Counted from the stretch's first letter, positions 18,265 to 28,171 are shown. The stretch: 64,000 bases of DNA from Cyanobacterium sp. Dongsha4 (GCF_036345015.1 NZ_CP084098.1:2059326-2123325); one strand, 5' to 3'. Translations and numbers: made by a program. The notes: generated from the sequence alone by a model not told the origin.

Positions 18265-19578
18265 ATGAATAATAACTTTTCCGTCCCTTCTTTAGAAACA
18301 ATCAAAAAACAACTCCATAATCAAGACTTAGACTCCCTAGAAATTGTCGATTGGGGGCAAGAATCTCCTTGGAAAGAGTGCATTGAGGCATCTGAATTAA
18401 AAAATTGTCTTCCTCGCTACATAATTGTCCCAGACAATAAAAAAATGCTATCACAGTTTTTAAAGATTTGTTGCGAAAATCAGTGGCGGATATTACCCCT
18501 TGGCAATGGCTCGAAATTACATTGGGGAAAGTTACCTTCTGGGGTAAATGTTTTGGTTAGTACACATAAACTTAATAACATTATTGAACACGCTCAAGAT
18601 GATTTGACTATTACGGTTCAATCTGGAATGAAAATCAAAGATTTACAGGATTTTTTGGCTTCTTTTAATCAGTTTTTACCAATAGACTCTATTTATTCTC
18701 AATTTGCTACGGTTGGTGGAGTTGTGGCTACCGCTAACACTGGTAGTTTAAGACAAAGATATGGAGGAGTGAGAGATTTAATTTTGGGGATTTCTTTTTG
18801 TAGAAGTGATGGAGAAGAAGCAAAAGCCGGGGGAAAAGTTGTCAAAAATGTGGCGGGTTACGATTTAATGAAGTTATTTACTGGTTCTTATGGTAATTTG
18901 GGTATTATTACGGAAGTTACTTTTCGTTTATTTCCAATTCCTTCTGATTCTATCACTTTGCTTTTAATGGGAAGTCAAGAAAAAATTTGTCAGTTACAAA
19001 AAAAGATTTGTGCTTCTGCTTTAACTCCTACATCGGCGGATTTGTTATCGGAATCTTTAATCAATAGTTTAAATTTGGATTTTTCTTTGGGATTGGCGTT
19101 GCGTTTTCAGGGTATAGAAGAGAGTATTTCACAACAGAGTGCAAGAGTAAAACAGTGGGCGGAAGATATTGGTTTATTTATTCATCAATGGGAGTCAGAA
19201 AAAGAGTTGGATTTATGGACTTGTTTAAAACATAGAGTATTCCAAGATGTTAACAAAAAGAGGGGAATTGTTTGTAAGATTGGTATTTTACCCACTAAAA
19301 TAACAGAATTGTTTGCTTTAACACAAGGCTATGGTTTTGTTAATATGGGTACTGGTGTCGGTTATATATGTTTGCCAGAAGGGGTTAAAAATCACCAAGT
19401 TAGAGGCATCAGAAATTTTTGTCAGGATAATGAGGGTTATTTAACTATTCTTGAATCTGGGATTTCTTCCATTAAACAAGAAATTGAACCTTGGGGCTAT
19501 GTTGGTAATGGATTGGAGATGATGAAAAAAATCAAGTCAAATTTTGACCCTCTTAATATTTTTGTTGATAGATTATAG
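18265..19578 (+). CDS. glcE: FAD-binding oxidoreductase, GlcE-like subunit of glycolate dehydrogenase
   Basis: The 437-residue protein has a PCMH/VAO-type FAD-binding domain: the PLGNGSKLHWG segment, VGGVVATANTGSLRQRYGGVRD, and GGKVVKNVAGYDLMKL are typical of GlcE. GlcE pairs with GlcD and GlcF to oxidise glycolate to glyoxylate in photorespiration. No glcD or glcF is in the window. The protein has no signal peptide. It converges on the next gene with only one base between the stops. Confidence 0.8.
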   Translation: MNNNFSVPSLETIKKQLHNQDLDSLEIVDWGQESPWKECIEASELKNCLPRYIIVPDNKKMLSQFLKICCENQWRILPLGNGSKLHWGKLPSGVNVLVSTHKLNNIIEHAQDDLTITVQSGMKIKDLQDFLASFNQFLPIDSIYSQFATVGGVVATANTGSLRQRYGGVRDLILGISFCRSDGEEAKAGGKVVKNVAGYDLMKLFTGSYGNLGIITEVTFRLFPIPSDSITLLLMGSQEKICQLQKKICASALTPTSADLLSESLINSLNLDFSLGLALRFQGIEESISQQSARVKQWAEDIGLFIHQWESEKELDLWTCLKHRVFQDVNKKRGIVCKIGILPTKITELFALTQGYGFVNMGTGVGYICLPEGVKNHQVRGIRNFCQDNEGYLTILESGISSIKQEIEPWGYVGNGLEMMKKIKSNFDPLNIFVDRL

Positions 19579-19579
19579 T

Positions 19580-21076
19580 TTAGAAGCTATTATTTCCATA
19601 TTCTAATAAAGCCCAATAACGGGAATCTTGAGGAAATTTGGCATAAATAATAATATTTCCATTGCCCACGTTAACATTTCCCGCAAAAACGTTACCATAA
19701 CGTTCCAAATCATGCCATTGATTAGTTGATTTGTTAACGGCTTTTACTTCTAAGGCTTGATCAATTTTTAACTTAAAATAAGCGTTTTGGTTAGGATTTA
19801 AGTTGTTATTTAAGGGGGTTTCTAAATAGCCGTTGTATTCATTAAAGTGTTGGAATGTTTTGGGAAATTGATTGCCATTACCTGAAGCTAATATGTTGTA
19901 ACTGACGACTAAAGGATAAGAATTAGTTTCATCTTTTGGTTTAGCAAATATGTCTAATTTATATTCCCCTTTTTCGGGAAATGACACATTAATGAGTATA
20001 TTTTCTCCTTGTTTTTGAACGAATGTATAATTATCTTGCAGTTGTTTTTCTTCTGATTTTAAAGATGCGATCGCAACTACATTTTTAGGAGCTTTTAAGG
20101 CAATATTAACATTATTTTTATCAGTATTAATATTAACATTAGGATGACTTAACAATTGAATATCGTATTCAAATAGAGTGGGAGAAACATTAGCTAAACT
20201 ATCAAATTCAGAACGAGAAATAATAGGATTTAACAATTGCCATTTACTATTTTCTGGAAAATGAGTATAGATAAATTCTCGTGGATTTGTGGCAAAATAA
20301 AAAGGATTAAATTGAGCATTAAAACCATTATTCGTTACAGTTCCAGCACCCCACGTTGTATCAATTAAGTACCATTTACCATCTATTTTCACTGCATTCC
20401 AAGCATGATTTACATTATTATCTAAACCAACAACGTAATCTCCTCCTTTAGCGTAGCCTAAAACAATAACAGATTGTAAACCCATTTTTTTTGCTAATTG
20501 CTGGTATAAATTAGCATATCCTGAGCAAATAGTTGAGCGACTATTTAAAACTATTTCAGTTCTAACATCTGGATAAATATTATTATTAAATAAGTCGTTT
20601 AATGCTCCTACATCGTAACGAATATTATATGTTATCCAAGTGTAAATAATTCTAGCTTTATCCGCTTCTGTTTTGGCATACTTGGACAAAAGTTGGCTCA
20701 ATTCTTCTACAGAATTACCCGTATATTTGATGCTTTTAGCTTTTCTGTCAATATCACTAAAATTTCTTTTTTCTAATAATTGATAGTTTTCAGTGATAAC
20801 CACTGGCTCATCAATTTCTGTAATAAATTCCTCGGTTAGAGATTTAAGAGAATTAACTCGAAAACGAAAGGCATTAAAAAAACTAGATAGATTAGGCGAT
20901 TCTAATTGATTTTGTAAATAATCTATTATTTGAGGATTACTTTTAATTGTTACTCCTAGAGAAATAACAACGATTAAAAACACAAAAAAACCAAAATTAC
21001 TTTTTTTTCTTTGACGACGTTTAACTTGTTTATTTCTATGTTTATGCCATTCTCGATATTCTCTTTCTGTAGTCAT
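19580..21076 (-). CDS. Membrane-anchored transglutaminase-like protein
   Basis: The 498-residue protein begins with a strongly basic stretch, then a membrane helix (about 28-45). The transglutaminase-like core has C184 (TICSGYANLY), H224 (NHAWNAVKI) and D239 (LIDTTWG), the complete catalytic triad of the cysteine-protease-like fold. The remaining 250 residues are beta-rich and may be Ig-like or KY-type domains. The protein should face the periplasm. Its role may be in envelope peptide processing; the substrate is unknown. Confidence 0.78.
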   Translation of the reverse strand: MTTEREYREWHKHRNKQVKRRQRKKSNFGFFVFLIVVISLGVTIKSNPQIIDYLQNQLESPNLSSFFNAFRFRVNSLKSLTEEFITEIDEPVVITENYQLLEKRNFSDIDRKAKSIKYTGNSVEELSQLLSKYAKTEADKARIIYTWITYNIRYDVGALNDLFNNNIYPDVRTEIVLNSRSTICSGYANLYQQLAKKMGLQSVIVLGYAKGGDYVVGLDNNVNHAWNAVKIDGKWYLIDTTWGAGTVTNNGFNAQFNPFYFATNPREFIYTHFPENSKWQLLNPIISRSEFDSLANVSPTLFEYDIQLLSHPNVNINTDKNNVNIALKAPKNVVAIASLKSEEKQLQDNYTFVQKQGENILINVSFPEKGEYKLDIFAKPKDETNSYPLVVSYNILASGNGNQFPKTFQHFNEYNGYLETPLNNNLNPNQNAYFKLKIDQALEVKAVNKSTNQWHDLERYGNVFAGNVNVGNGNIIIYAKFPQDSRYWALLEYGNNSF

Positions 21077-21180
21077 AATAAAAATTAAACGTTAAAAGTA
21101 AATAATAAAAAACTGATTTTCGTTATCAATTCAATATAGTAAATATCAATTTTTCCCTAATTGAAACATTATTAATGAAA

Positions 21181-21216
21181 TGCGATGCCGAAGGCACAGC
21201 TAAAGCGGCTCGCAAC
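21181..21216. repeat. GCGATGCCGAAGGCAC-type repeat fragment
   Basis: A GC-rich block in an AT-rich spacer with the TGCC-GAA-GGCA hairpin. The related sequence GCGATGCCAAAGGCAC occurs at 50984-51013 inside the mntA gene. Confidence 0.55.
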
Positions 21217-21245
21217 TTGAATTAACTAAAACGATACGAGCTATA

Positions 21246-21914
21246 TTAATTGATTAATTGACTAAAAATAGGTTCACTAATATTTGCTAATTCATCCAAA
21301 TTCAGACAGTTAACATCCCCCAAGTAAGGAAAATAACCCAAAACGGGAATACCAGTTAAAGACTCAATTAAACCTTTGGGTGTCCATTGATTTATTTGCG
21401 TGGGAGTGTAATCCTGAACACAATTAAAAATAATACCTGCTAACTTTATATTATACTGTTTCGCTAAAGCTACATTTGCCACCGTATGTGCGATCGCACC
21501 CAATTTTACAGGTACAATCAAAATAGTATCCAATAACCAGTCATAGGCAATATCAGCAATAATTAATTTTTCTGTAATTGGCGAACCTAAACCACCCAAA
21601 GCCTCAACTAAAATAAAATCATAGCTTTTTTGTAAATCTAGTAAACGATTTTTGACAATAGCTAAATCAATAGACTTTCCCTCCAACTTAGCCGCTAAAG
21701 GAGGGGCAAGGGGAGCTTGATAACGTAACGGAATAACCGCATCATCAAAATACTGACCATAAAATTCTTCATCTCCAATTTCTCCCGTTTGCAATAACTT
21801 CATTAAGGCAGTAGCTAAATGAGATTTCTTTCTCTGCAAATAAGCCCTAAAAGCAGTCGTGATAATGGTTTTTCCCGCATCAGTATCCGTTCCTGCAATT
21901 AATAAAGTTTGCAT
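21246..21914 (-). CDS. bioD: Dethiobiotin synthetase
   Basis: The 222-residue protein starts with the P-loop GTDTDAGKT (8-16) of BioD, which carboxylates 7,8-diaminopelargonate to dethiobiotin using ATP and CO2. The VEALGGLGSPI motif and the N-C-x(n)-P motif for nucleotide binding are present. Length is normal. No other biotin gene is adjacent. Confidence 0.9.
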   Translation of the reverse strand: MQTLLIAGTDTDAGKTIITTAFRAYLQRKKSHLATALMKLLQTGEIGDEEFYGQYFDDAVIPLRYQAPLAPPLAAKLEGKSIDLAIVKNRLLDLQKSYDFILVEALGGLGSPITEKLIIADIAYDWLLDTILIVPVKLGAIAHTVANVALAKQYNIKLAGIIFNCVQDYTPTQINQWTPKGLIESLTGIPVLGYFPYLGDVNCLNLDELANISEPIFSQLIN

Positions 21915-22094
21915 ATAGTGTTGTTTATTAAATATAAAAAATACAAAAGATTAAGAAAAAATTAAAAATAGTTAACTAAAAAAGCGGTTTATATAGTAAA
22001 TTATAATGTTAAGCTAAGAGTATCCTATGCAAAAAAAGGAAACACATTAACACACATAAACCAGTATTAAATATCAAGAGGTTGAGAATTTGCC

Positions 22095-23090
22095 GTGAGT
22101 CATTCTGCCACCTTAACAGTGAGTTCAATCTTACCACAACAGGTATCGGACAACAACCGTTTACGCCTATTTTCTGGATCAGCTAACATTGGCTTGGCCA
22201 CTGAAGTAGCCCGTTATTTAGGCATGGATTTAGGTCCTATGATTCGGAAAAGATTTGCTGATGGAGAATTATATATTCAAATTCAAGAATCGATTAGAGG
22301 TTGTGATGTTTACTTAATTCAACCCTGTTGCCATCCAGTGAATGATAATCTGATGGAGTTGCTGATTATGATTGATGCTTGTCGTAGAGCATCAGCACGG
22401 CAAATTACAGCAGTAATCCCTTATTATTCCTACGCCAGAGCGGATCGTAAAACCGCCGGTAGAGAATCTATTTCAGCGAAATTAGTCGCCAATTTAGTCA
22501 CCACTGCCGGAGCTCACCGAGTTTTAGCAATGGATTTACATTCTGCCCAAATTCAAGGCTATTTTGATATTCCGTTAGATCACGTTTATGGTTCACCTGT
22601 AATTTTAGATTATTTGAATCATAAAAATATTGAGGATTTAGTGGTTGTATCTCCTGATGTTGGCGGAGTAGCGAGAGCAAGAGCCTTTGCAAAAAAATTA
22701 AACGATGCCCCTCTTGCCATTATTGATAAACGTCGCCAAGCTCATAACGTGGCTGAAGTGATGAATGTTATTGGTGATGTTAAGGGTAAAAATGCTGTAT
22801 TGGTCGATGATATGATTGATACTGCGGGAACATTGTTAGAAGGTGCAAGGTTATTGAAAAAAGAGGGTGCAAACAAAATTTATGCTTGTGCAACTCATCC
22901 CGTTTTTTCTGGACCTGCTATTTCTCGTCTTTCCAGCGATGTTTTTGAGGAAGTAATTGTAACAAATACGATTCCTTTACCAGTGGATAGCTATTTTCCC
23001 CAATTAAAAGTGTTATCTGTAGCTAATTTATTGGGTGAAACCATTTGGCGTATTCACGAGGATAGTTCTGTTAGTATTATGTTTCGTTAA
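22095..23090 (+). CDS. prs: Ribose-phosphate pyrophosphokinase
   Basis: The 331-residue enzyme makes PRPP from ribose-5-phosphate and ATP. It shows the flexible-loop YYSYARADRK, the DLHSAQIQGYFDIP segment, the VVSPDVGG motif and the PRPP-binding loop VLVDDMIDTAGTL. The best start is a GTG at 22095, preceded by AAGAGG at 22077-22082; this adds about 20 residues before the conserved RLFSGSAN. Expressed alone; its 3' flank is the longest geneless region of this half. Confidence 0.95.
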   Translation: MSHSATLTVSSILPQQVSDNNRLRLFSGSANIGLATEVARYLGMDLGPMIRKRFADGELYIQIQESIRGCDVYLIQPCCHPVNDNLMELLIMIDACRRASARQITAVIPYYSYARADRKTAGRESISAKLVANLVTTAGAHRVLAMDLHSAQIQGYFDIPLDHVYGSPVILDYLNHKNIEDLVVVSPDVGGVARARAFAKKLNDAPLAIIDKRRQAHNVAEVMNVIGDVKGKNAVLVDDMIDTAGTLLEGARLLKKEGANKIYACATHPVFSGPAISRLSSDVFEEVIVTNTIPLPVDSYFPQLKVLSVANLLGETIWRIHEDSSVSIMFR

Positions 23091-23109
23091 TTTAAGGATT
23101 GCTGAAAAA

Positions 23110-23235
23110 GTGGTGTTATGGGGATAGGTGTCAGCTATACTCACTGCCCTCGCATAACTTGATCTAGGTAAGCAACTTCGCATCTACTGATGGGTAATAC
23201 CTGAGTTAGGAGTTCAGGATTAGGAGTTAGGAGTT
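23110..23235. repeat. Intergenic repeat block downstream of prs
   Basis: Contains GGTGTCAG, CTGAGTTAGGAGTTCAGG and ATTAGGAGTTAGGAGTTA units, the same families as at 8190-8300 and 28172-28260. No gene. Confidence 0.55.
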
Positions 23236-23239
23236 AAAG

Positions 23240-23750
23240 TTAATAAATTTTGACAAAAACAGTTAATAAATTGATTTTCGTCTTTCCCATATGAGTGGCT
23301 AATGAGTCAATATGGGTATTATAATTAGCTCTATTTTCTTTGAGTATCTTAATTTTTACCTTCTGTATCGGCTTGGTAACGATAAAATTAATTCGTGATT
23401 AGGATTATTGCTGTCTAATTTGCGAACTATTAAACCATCATTAAAAAGACGCTCGACACTCAAAAATTCTTGATCTTAGATTTGCGATCGCAACTGTGGT
23501 TAAATTAGACAGAATCTCCAACTATTACACATAATGCTTTTCCATTGTCTCTAAATCATAACCATCAAAAAGAGATATAGCCAACAATTCCCACAATAGC
23601 GGTAACTTGAATTGTAGATAGTAGAACAAACAACCAACAAAGGAAGTTTTTTTGACATACTCTCGTTTTAGTTCAACATCAAATGTTCTGGTTGTATTAG
23701 AAAATAGTAAAAAGTGATAATAATTTATTGAAATACTTAAGAAGTTTATT
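23240..23750 (-). pseudogene. Decayed ORF, family unknown
   Basis: Reading the minus strand gives three protein-like stretches in different frames. From about 23745 a stretch of over 70 codons without stop ends in YDLETMEKHYV at about 23534; a second contains FLSVERLFNDGLIVRKLDSN (about 23480-23360); the third ends with HMGKTKINLLTVFVKIY near 23240. None has a clean start and each is ended by a stop or shift, so this is likely the relic of one gene. I do not recognise the family. The alternative is a chance run of open frames in AT-rich DNA. Confidence 0.4.
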
Positions 23751-23851
23751 ATGGCTTATTTATCAAGAAACCCTACTAATGTAAGTAATCATATCTTGTT
23801 TATTCAAAACTTTTTAATCCAAGTCAAATTTTGCTACAATATAGGTTATTT

Positions 23852-23859
23852 AAGGAGGA
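23852..23859 (+). promoter_or_regulatory. Consensus Shine-Dalgarno that fixes the asd start
   Basis: AAGGAGGA lies 7 bases before a TTG at 23867. This near-perfect anti-16S match decides for TTG 23867 instead of the in-frame TTG at 23831, which has no ribosome binding site. Confidence 0.75.
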
Positions 23860-23866
23860 TAGTTAT

Positions 23867-24877
23867 TTGTCAAATCAAGTTAGGGTTGCTATTTTAGGAG
23901 CAACAGGTGCAGTTGGAACAGAACTCATAAACTTATTAATAGAGCGTAAATTTCCCTTAAAAGACCTAAAATTATTAGCTTCTCCTCGCTCTGCTGGAAA
24001 GAAGGTTACTTTTCAAGATCAAACCCTAGAAATTGAAGCAGTTGGCGATAATTCTTTTGATGATGTTGATATTGTTCTAGCCTCTGCTGGTGGTTCAACT
24101 TCCAAACAATGGGCAGAAAAAATAGTTTCTGCTGGAGCGGTGATGATAGATAATTCCAGTGCTTTTCGCATGAATCCTGACGTGCCTTTAGTTGTACCTG
24201 AAATCAATCCTAATGATGCTCACAATCATAAAGGAATCATTGCTAACCCTAACTGTACAACTATTTTGATGGGGGTTGCTATCTATCCCTTACATCAAAT
24301 TCAACCTATTCAAAGAGTAGTGGTTTCTACTTACCAATCTGCAAGTGGTGCAGGGGCAAGGGCAATGGAGGAAGTAAAAACTCAATCAGAAGCCATTTTA
24401 AAAGGGGAAAATCCCCAACCTGAAATTTTACCTTATCCTTTAGCTTTCAATCTTTTTCCCCATAATTCACCATTGATGGATAATGGTTATTGTGAAGAAG
24501 AAATGAAAATGGTTAATGAAACTCGCAAAATTTTTGGAGATGATAGTATTCGCATCACTGCAACTTGTGTGAGAGTACCTGTATTAAGAGCTCATTCAGA
24601 GGCAGTTAACATTGAATTTGCCCAGCCTTTTCCCTTAGATAAAGCCCGTGATATAATTGCCCAAGCCCCCGGAGTGAAATTAGTGGAAGATTGGCAAAAC
24701 AATTATTTTCCCATGCCAATGGATGCAACAGGAAAGGATGAGGTATTAGTGGGTAGAATTCGTCAAGATTTATCGAACCCTAATAGTATAGAATTGTGGT
24801 TATGTGGAGATCAAATTCGCAAGGGTGCGGCTTTAAATGCAGTGCAAATTGCTGAACTATTGGTTCACGATAATTAA
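23867..24877 (+). CDS. asd: Aspartate-semialdehyde dehydrogenase
   Basis: From TTG 23867 the product has 336 residues starting LSNQVRVAILG (Met in vivo). The NADP motif GATGAVGTE, the active-site Cys in ANPNCTTI, and the substrate region NLFPHNSP mark it as Asd, which reduces aspartyl-phosphate to the semialdehyde for lysine, threonine and methionine synthesis. dapA follows after 88 bp and rnj after that, the same order as in other cyanobacteria. A longer reading from TTG 23831 would add 12 residues encoded by the ribosome-binding region. Confidence 0.93.
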   Translation: MSNQVRVAILGATGAVGTELINLLIERKFPLKDLKLLASPRSAGKKVTFQDQTLEIEAVGDNSFDDVDIVLASAGGSTSKQWAEKIVSAGAVMIDNSSAFRMNPDVPLVVPEINPNDAHNHKGIIANPNCTTILMGVAIYPLHQIQPIQRVVVSTYQSASGAGARAMEEVKTQSEAILKGENPQPEILPYPLAFNLFPHNSPLMDNGYCEEEMKMVNETRKIFGDDSIRITATCVRVPVLRAHSEAVNIEFAQPFPLDKARDIIAQAPGVKLVEDWQNNYFPMPMDATGKDEVLVGRIRQDLSNPNSIELWLCGDQIRKGAALNAVQIAELLVHDN

Positions 24878-24965
24878 CCAAGAGTGTTTTTTGATTTTTA
24901 TTTTATGGGTTTTGCCCACAGTTTTTATTTTGACAACTCTATTTATTTGGTAACAGGATTAATTA

Positions 24966-25868
24966 TTGAGCGTGATGAGTAATTATATTTTTGGTCGAGT
25001 TTTAACCGCTATGGTAACACCTTTCAATGGTGATGGTTCAGTGAATTATGGTGTTGCAGAAAAGTTAGCTGACCATTTAGTTAATAATGGTAGTGATGGT
25101 TTAGTTATTTGCGGTACAACGGGAGAGTCTCCTGCTTTGGAGAGTGACGAAAAATATCAATTACTAAAAGTTGTTAAAAGTGCTGTGGGCGATCGCGCTA
25201 AGATTGTTATGGGTACAGGTAGTAACTCCACTCAAAAAGCAATCGCAGAAACAAAGAAAGCCTCTCAGATTGGCGTAGATGGAAGTTTACAAGTAGTTCC
25301 TTACTACAATAAACCCCCCCAAGAGGGACTATATCAACACTTCGGTGTGATCGCACGTTCTTGTCCTGATGTTCCCATAATGTTGTATAATATACCTGGA
25401 CGTACAGGTAAAAACTTAGAAGCGGAAACCACCGCCCAACTAGCACAAGATTTTGATAATATCGTAGCAGTAAAAGAAGCTAGTGCAGATTTGGATCAAA
25501 CTGCTAAGATAAATAGAATAGCACCGTCAGATTTTTTAATTTACTCAGGAGAAGATTTTTTAACTCTACCAATGATGACTGTGGGATGTGTAGGAGTCGT
25601 CAGTGTCGCTAGTCATCTGGTTGGGAAACAAATGCAAATGATGATTCAATCCTATGAAAAAGGAGATAATTTCCAAGCTCAAAAAATTCAAAAGCAACTC
25701 TACCCTTTATTTAAAGTTTTATTTTGCAATACTAATCCAATTCCCGTTAAATACGCTCTGCAATTGCAAGGTTGGGATGTGGGCGGTGTAAGACTTCCTT
25801 TATGTAATCTCCCCTCTCATCAACAAAAAGAAGTAGAAGAAGTTTTAAATAATTTAGAATTAATTTAA
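24966..25868 (+). CDS. dapA: 4-hydroxy-tetrahydrodipicolinate synthase
   Basis: The 300-residue enzyme condenses pyruvate with aspartate semialdehyde, directly using the product of the preceding asd. Visible are GTTGES (pyruvate contact), Y141 (LYNIPGRTG) and the Schiff-base K170 (VAVKEAS). The start is ambiguous: TTG 24966, GTG 24972 or ATG 24975 all fit. AGGA at 24955-24958 is best spaced for TTG 24966. Likely cotranscribed with asd. Confidence 0.93.
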   Translation: MSVMSNYIFGRVLTAMVTPFNGDGSVNYGVAEKLADHLVNNGSDGLVICGTTGESPALESDEKYQLLKVVKSAVGDRAKIVMGTGSNSTQKAIAETKKASQIGVDGSLQVVPYYNKPPQEGLYQHFGVIARSCPDVPIMLYNIPGRTGKNLEAETTAQLAQDFDNIVAVKEASADLDQTAKINRIAPSDFLIYSGEDFLTLPMMTVGCVGVVSVASHLVGKQMQMMIQSYEKGDNFQAQKIQKQLYPLFKVLFCNTNPIPVKYALQLQGWDVGGVRLPLCNLPSHQQKEVEEVLNNLELI

Positions 25869-26001
25869 AAGAGTCAAGATTCATATTAAAAAAAGTATTT
25901 CAATGATTTATTTAATTCGATACAAATATAATTTTGGTGAGCATTGATAAAAGTTTATTCAAGTTTTTTTGTTCATTAATTACTGTCGAGGAGGTGAAAT
26001 T

Positions 26002-26019
26002 GTGATTTTAAACTTATGA
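26002..26019 (+). CDS. Five-codon mini-ORF with a strong ribosome binding site, rnj leader
   Basis: GAGGAGGTGA at 25988-25997 is among the best Shine-Dalgarno matches in the window and precedes GTG-ATT-TTA-AAC-TTA-TGA. The mini-ORF lies 250 bp before rnj. It could be a leader peptide, or the remnant of a lost gene start. Confidence 0.35.
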   Translation: MILNL

Positions 26020-26100
26020 CATTTAGATTCCCCAGATACCTGTAAAAATTAAAGGTAAAATCCGTCGAATATATTAACAGAAGTCAAAGTAATGATATTG

Positions 26101-26126
26101 AAGCATTGTTTTAGGGGTGCTTTTTT
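26101..26126 (+). terminator. Hairpin plus T run between dapA and rnj
   Basis: AAGCATT (26101-26107) pairs with GGTGCTT (26116-26122, two G-T pairs) and is followed by TTTT, which fits a weak intrinsic terminator. It may end the asd-dapA transcript or act as an attenuator in the rnj leader. Confidence 0.45.
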
Positions 26127-26275
26127 ATAAAAAATATCTCTTTGTTTCGGGGAAAACTAATCTATTTAGCTTATTAACTATTTATTCTTAAAGAAAAACT
26201 TAATAAGTCATTATTTAACTACCCTTAAAAATCACATTGTAGTCATTTTATTCTAGTCAAAAAAATCAAACCAAT

Positions 26276-28171
26276 ATGAAAGATAAAAAAGTATATACCA
26301 TTAAAGGCAGACGCACCAGAAAAACTGTAACCACAGAAAACACCGCTCCCACTCCTGTGGAAAAAAGCAATTCTAATCATCAACCCCATGTAAAAATTGT
26401 TCCTTTAGGGGGATTACATGAAATTGGGAAAAATACCTGTATCTATGAATATGAAGATGAGATGATTTTAGTGGATGCGGGTATCGGTTTCCCTACTGAT
26501 GGAATGCACGGTATTAACGTGGTTTTACCTGACATGACTTATTTAAAGGAAAATAACCACAAAATTAAGGCAATGATTGCCACTCATGGACACGAAGATC
26601 ATATTGGTGGTATTCCTTATCATTTAAAACAGGTGGACTTCCCTTTGATTTATGGACCTCGTTTAGCCATGTCTTTACTTTCTGATAAATTAGAAGAAGC
26701 AGGACTTTTAGAAAAAACCAAGATTCATACTGTTTCCCCTAGAGAAGTAGTTAAAATTGGTAAACATTTTCGAGTGGAATTTATCCGCAATACCCACTCC
26801 ATCGCTGATAGTTTCACCCTAGCAATCCATACTCCCATTGGGGTTTTAATCCACACAGGAGATTATAAAGTAGATCATACCCCTGTTGATGGAGAATATT
26901 TTGATTTTCACCGTTTAGCCCAATTAGGAGAAGAGGGAGTATTATGTTTACTGAGTGACTCCACTAACTCCGAAGTACCCGGATTCACCCCCTCAGAAAT
27001 GTCGGTTTATCCCGGTTTAGATCGAGCTTTCACTCAAGCGAAAGGGCGTTTGATGGTGACAACCTTTGCTACTTCCGTTCATCGTATCAATATTGTCCTT
27101 GCCTTAGCCATGAAACATAACCGTAAAGTGGGGGTAGTGGGGCGATCGATGCTTAATGTGATTGCCCATGCCCGTAAATTAGGTTACATCAAATGTCCAG
27201 ATCATATATTTGTACCTTTAAGAACTTTACGCTCTTTACCTGATGACCAAGTATTAATATTGTGTACAGGGTCTCAAGGGGAAAAATTTGCGGCCATGAC
27301 TCGTATTTCACGGGGAGAACATCCTCATATTAAAGTAAGAGAGGGAGATTCGATCGTCTTTTCTGCTAATCCCATTCCGGGCAACACCATTGCGGTAGTA
27401 AATACAATTGATCGCCTGATGATTCAAGGAGCAAATGTTATCTATGGTAAACAAGCAGGGGTACACGTTTCAGGTCATGGTTGTCAAGAAGATCAAAAAT
27501 TGATGTTAGCTTTAACCAAGCCTAAGTTTTTTGTACCCGTCCACGGTGAGCATAGAATGTTAGTAAAACACTCAGAAACTGCTCAAAGTGTAGGAGTGCC
27601 TAAAGAAAACATTGTAATTATCGATAATGGTGATAGCATCGATCTAACGGTAGATAGCATTGCTAAAGGAGAAAAAGTACCTTCAGGTATTCAATTAGTC
27701 GATACTGCTGGGGTGGTTCATGAACACGTAATGGAGGAAAGACAACAATTAGCTGAAGATGGTGTTATTACGATTGCCGCAGTGATTGACTCTAAAGGTA
27801 ATTTATTAGTTGAGCCTCAAGTTAATTTACGGGGGGTTGTCTGCACTATGGAAGTACCTAGTTTAGAAAGGTTAATCACCAGAACAGTTGATCGCACAAT
27901 AAGCGATCGCATCAAAAGTAACTTACTTCTAAGTGAGGGGGATAATATCAACTGGAATAGTATTCGCATTGAAGTGGAAACCAATCTCAGCCGTGTCATT
28001 CAAAGAGAAATCAATAGCGAACCTTTAGTTATTTTTATCTTACAAGTCCAAGAAGAGATAAATAATAACAACGGACAAATAAACAGTGAATCTCTTTCTG
28101 ATAGTGATGATAATGACGAAGGAGACGGTAAATTTACTCGCCGTCGTCGTAAAGCTACTGCGAATGTCTAG
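26276..28171 (+). CDS. rnj: Ribonuclease J
   Basis: The 631-residue metallo-beta-lactamase/beta-CASP nuclease processes and degrades RNA. The zinc motif HGHEDH is at 104-109, preceded by the conserved VPLGGLHEIGKN. The beta-CASP part holds CTGSQGE and VHGEHRM. The N-terminal 38 residues and the C-terminal acidic/basic tail (SDDNDEGDGKFTRRRRKA) are outside the core and make it longer than Bacillus RNase J1. A 407-bp leader precedes it, suggesting post-transcriptional control as is common for RNase genes. Confidence 0.94.
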   Translation: MKDKKVYTIKGRRTRKTVTTENTAPTPVEKSNSNHQPHVKIVPLGGLHEIGKNTCIYEYEDEMILVDAGIGFPTDGMHGINVVLPDMTYLKENNHKIKAMIATHGHEDHIGGIPYHLKQVDFPLIYGPRLAMSLLSDKLEEAGLLEKTKIHTVSPREVVKIGKHFRVEFIRNTHSIADSFTLAIHTPIGVLIHTGDYKVDHTPVDGEYFDFHRLAQLGEEGVLCLLSDSTNSEVPGFTPSEMSVYPGLDRAFTQAKGRLMVTTFATSVHRINIVLALAMKHNRKVGVVGRSMLNVIAHARKLGYIKCPDHIFVPLRTLRSLPDDQVLILCTGSQGEKFAAMTRISRGEHPHIKVREGDSIVFSANPIPGNTIAVVNTIDRLMIQGANVIYGKQAGVHVSGHGCQEDQKLMLALTKPKFFVPVHGEHRMLVKHSETAQSVGVPKENIVIIDNGDSIDLTVDSIAKGEKVPSGIQLVDTAGVVHEHVMEERQQLAEDGVITIAAVIDSKGNLLVEPQVNLRGVVCTMEVPSLERLITRTVDRTISDRIKSNLLLSEGDNINWNSIRIEVETNLSRVIQREINSEPLVIFILQVQEEINNNNGQINSESLSDSDDNDEGDGKFTRRRRKATANV

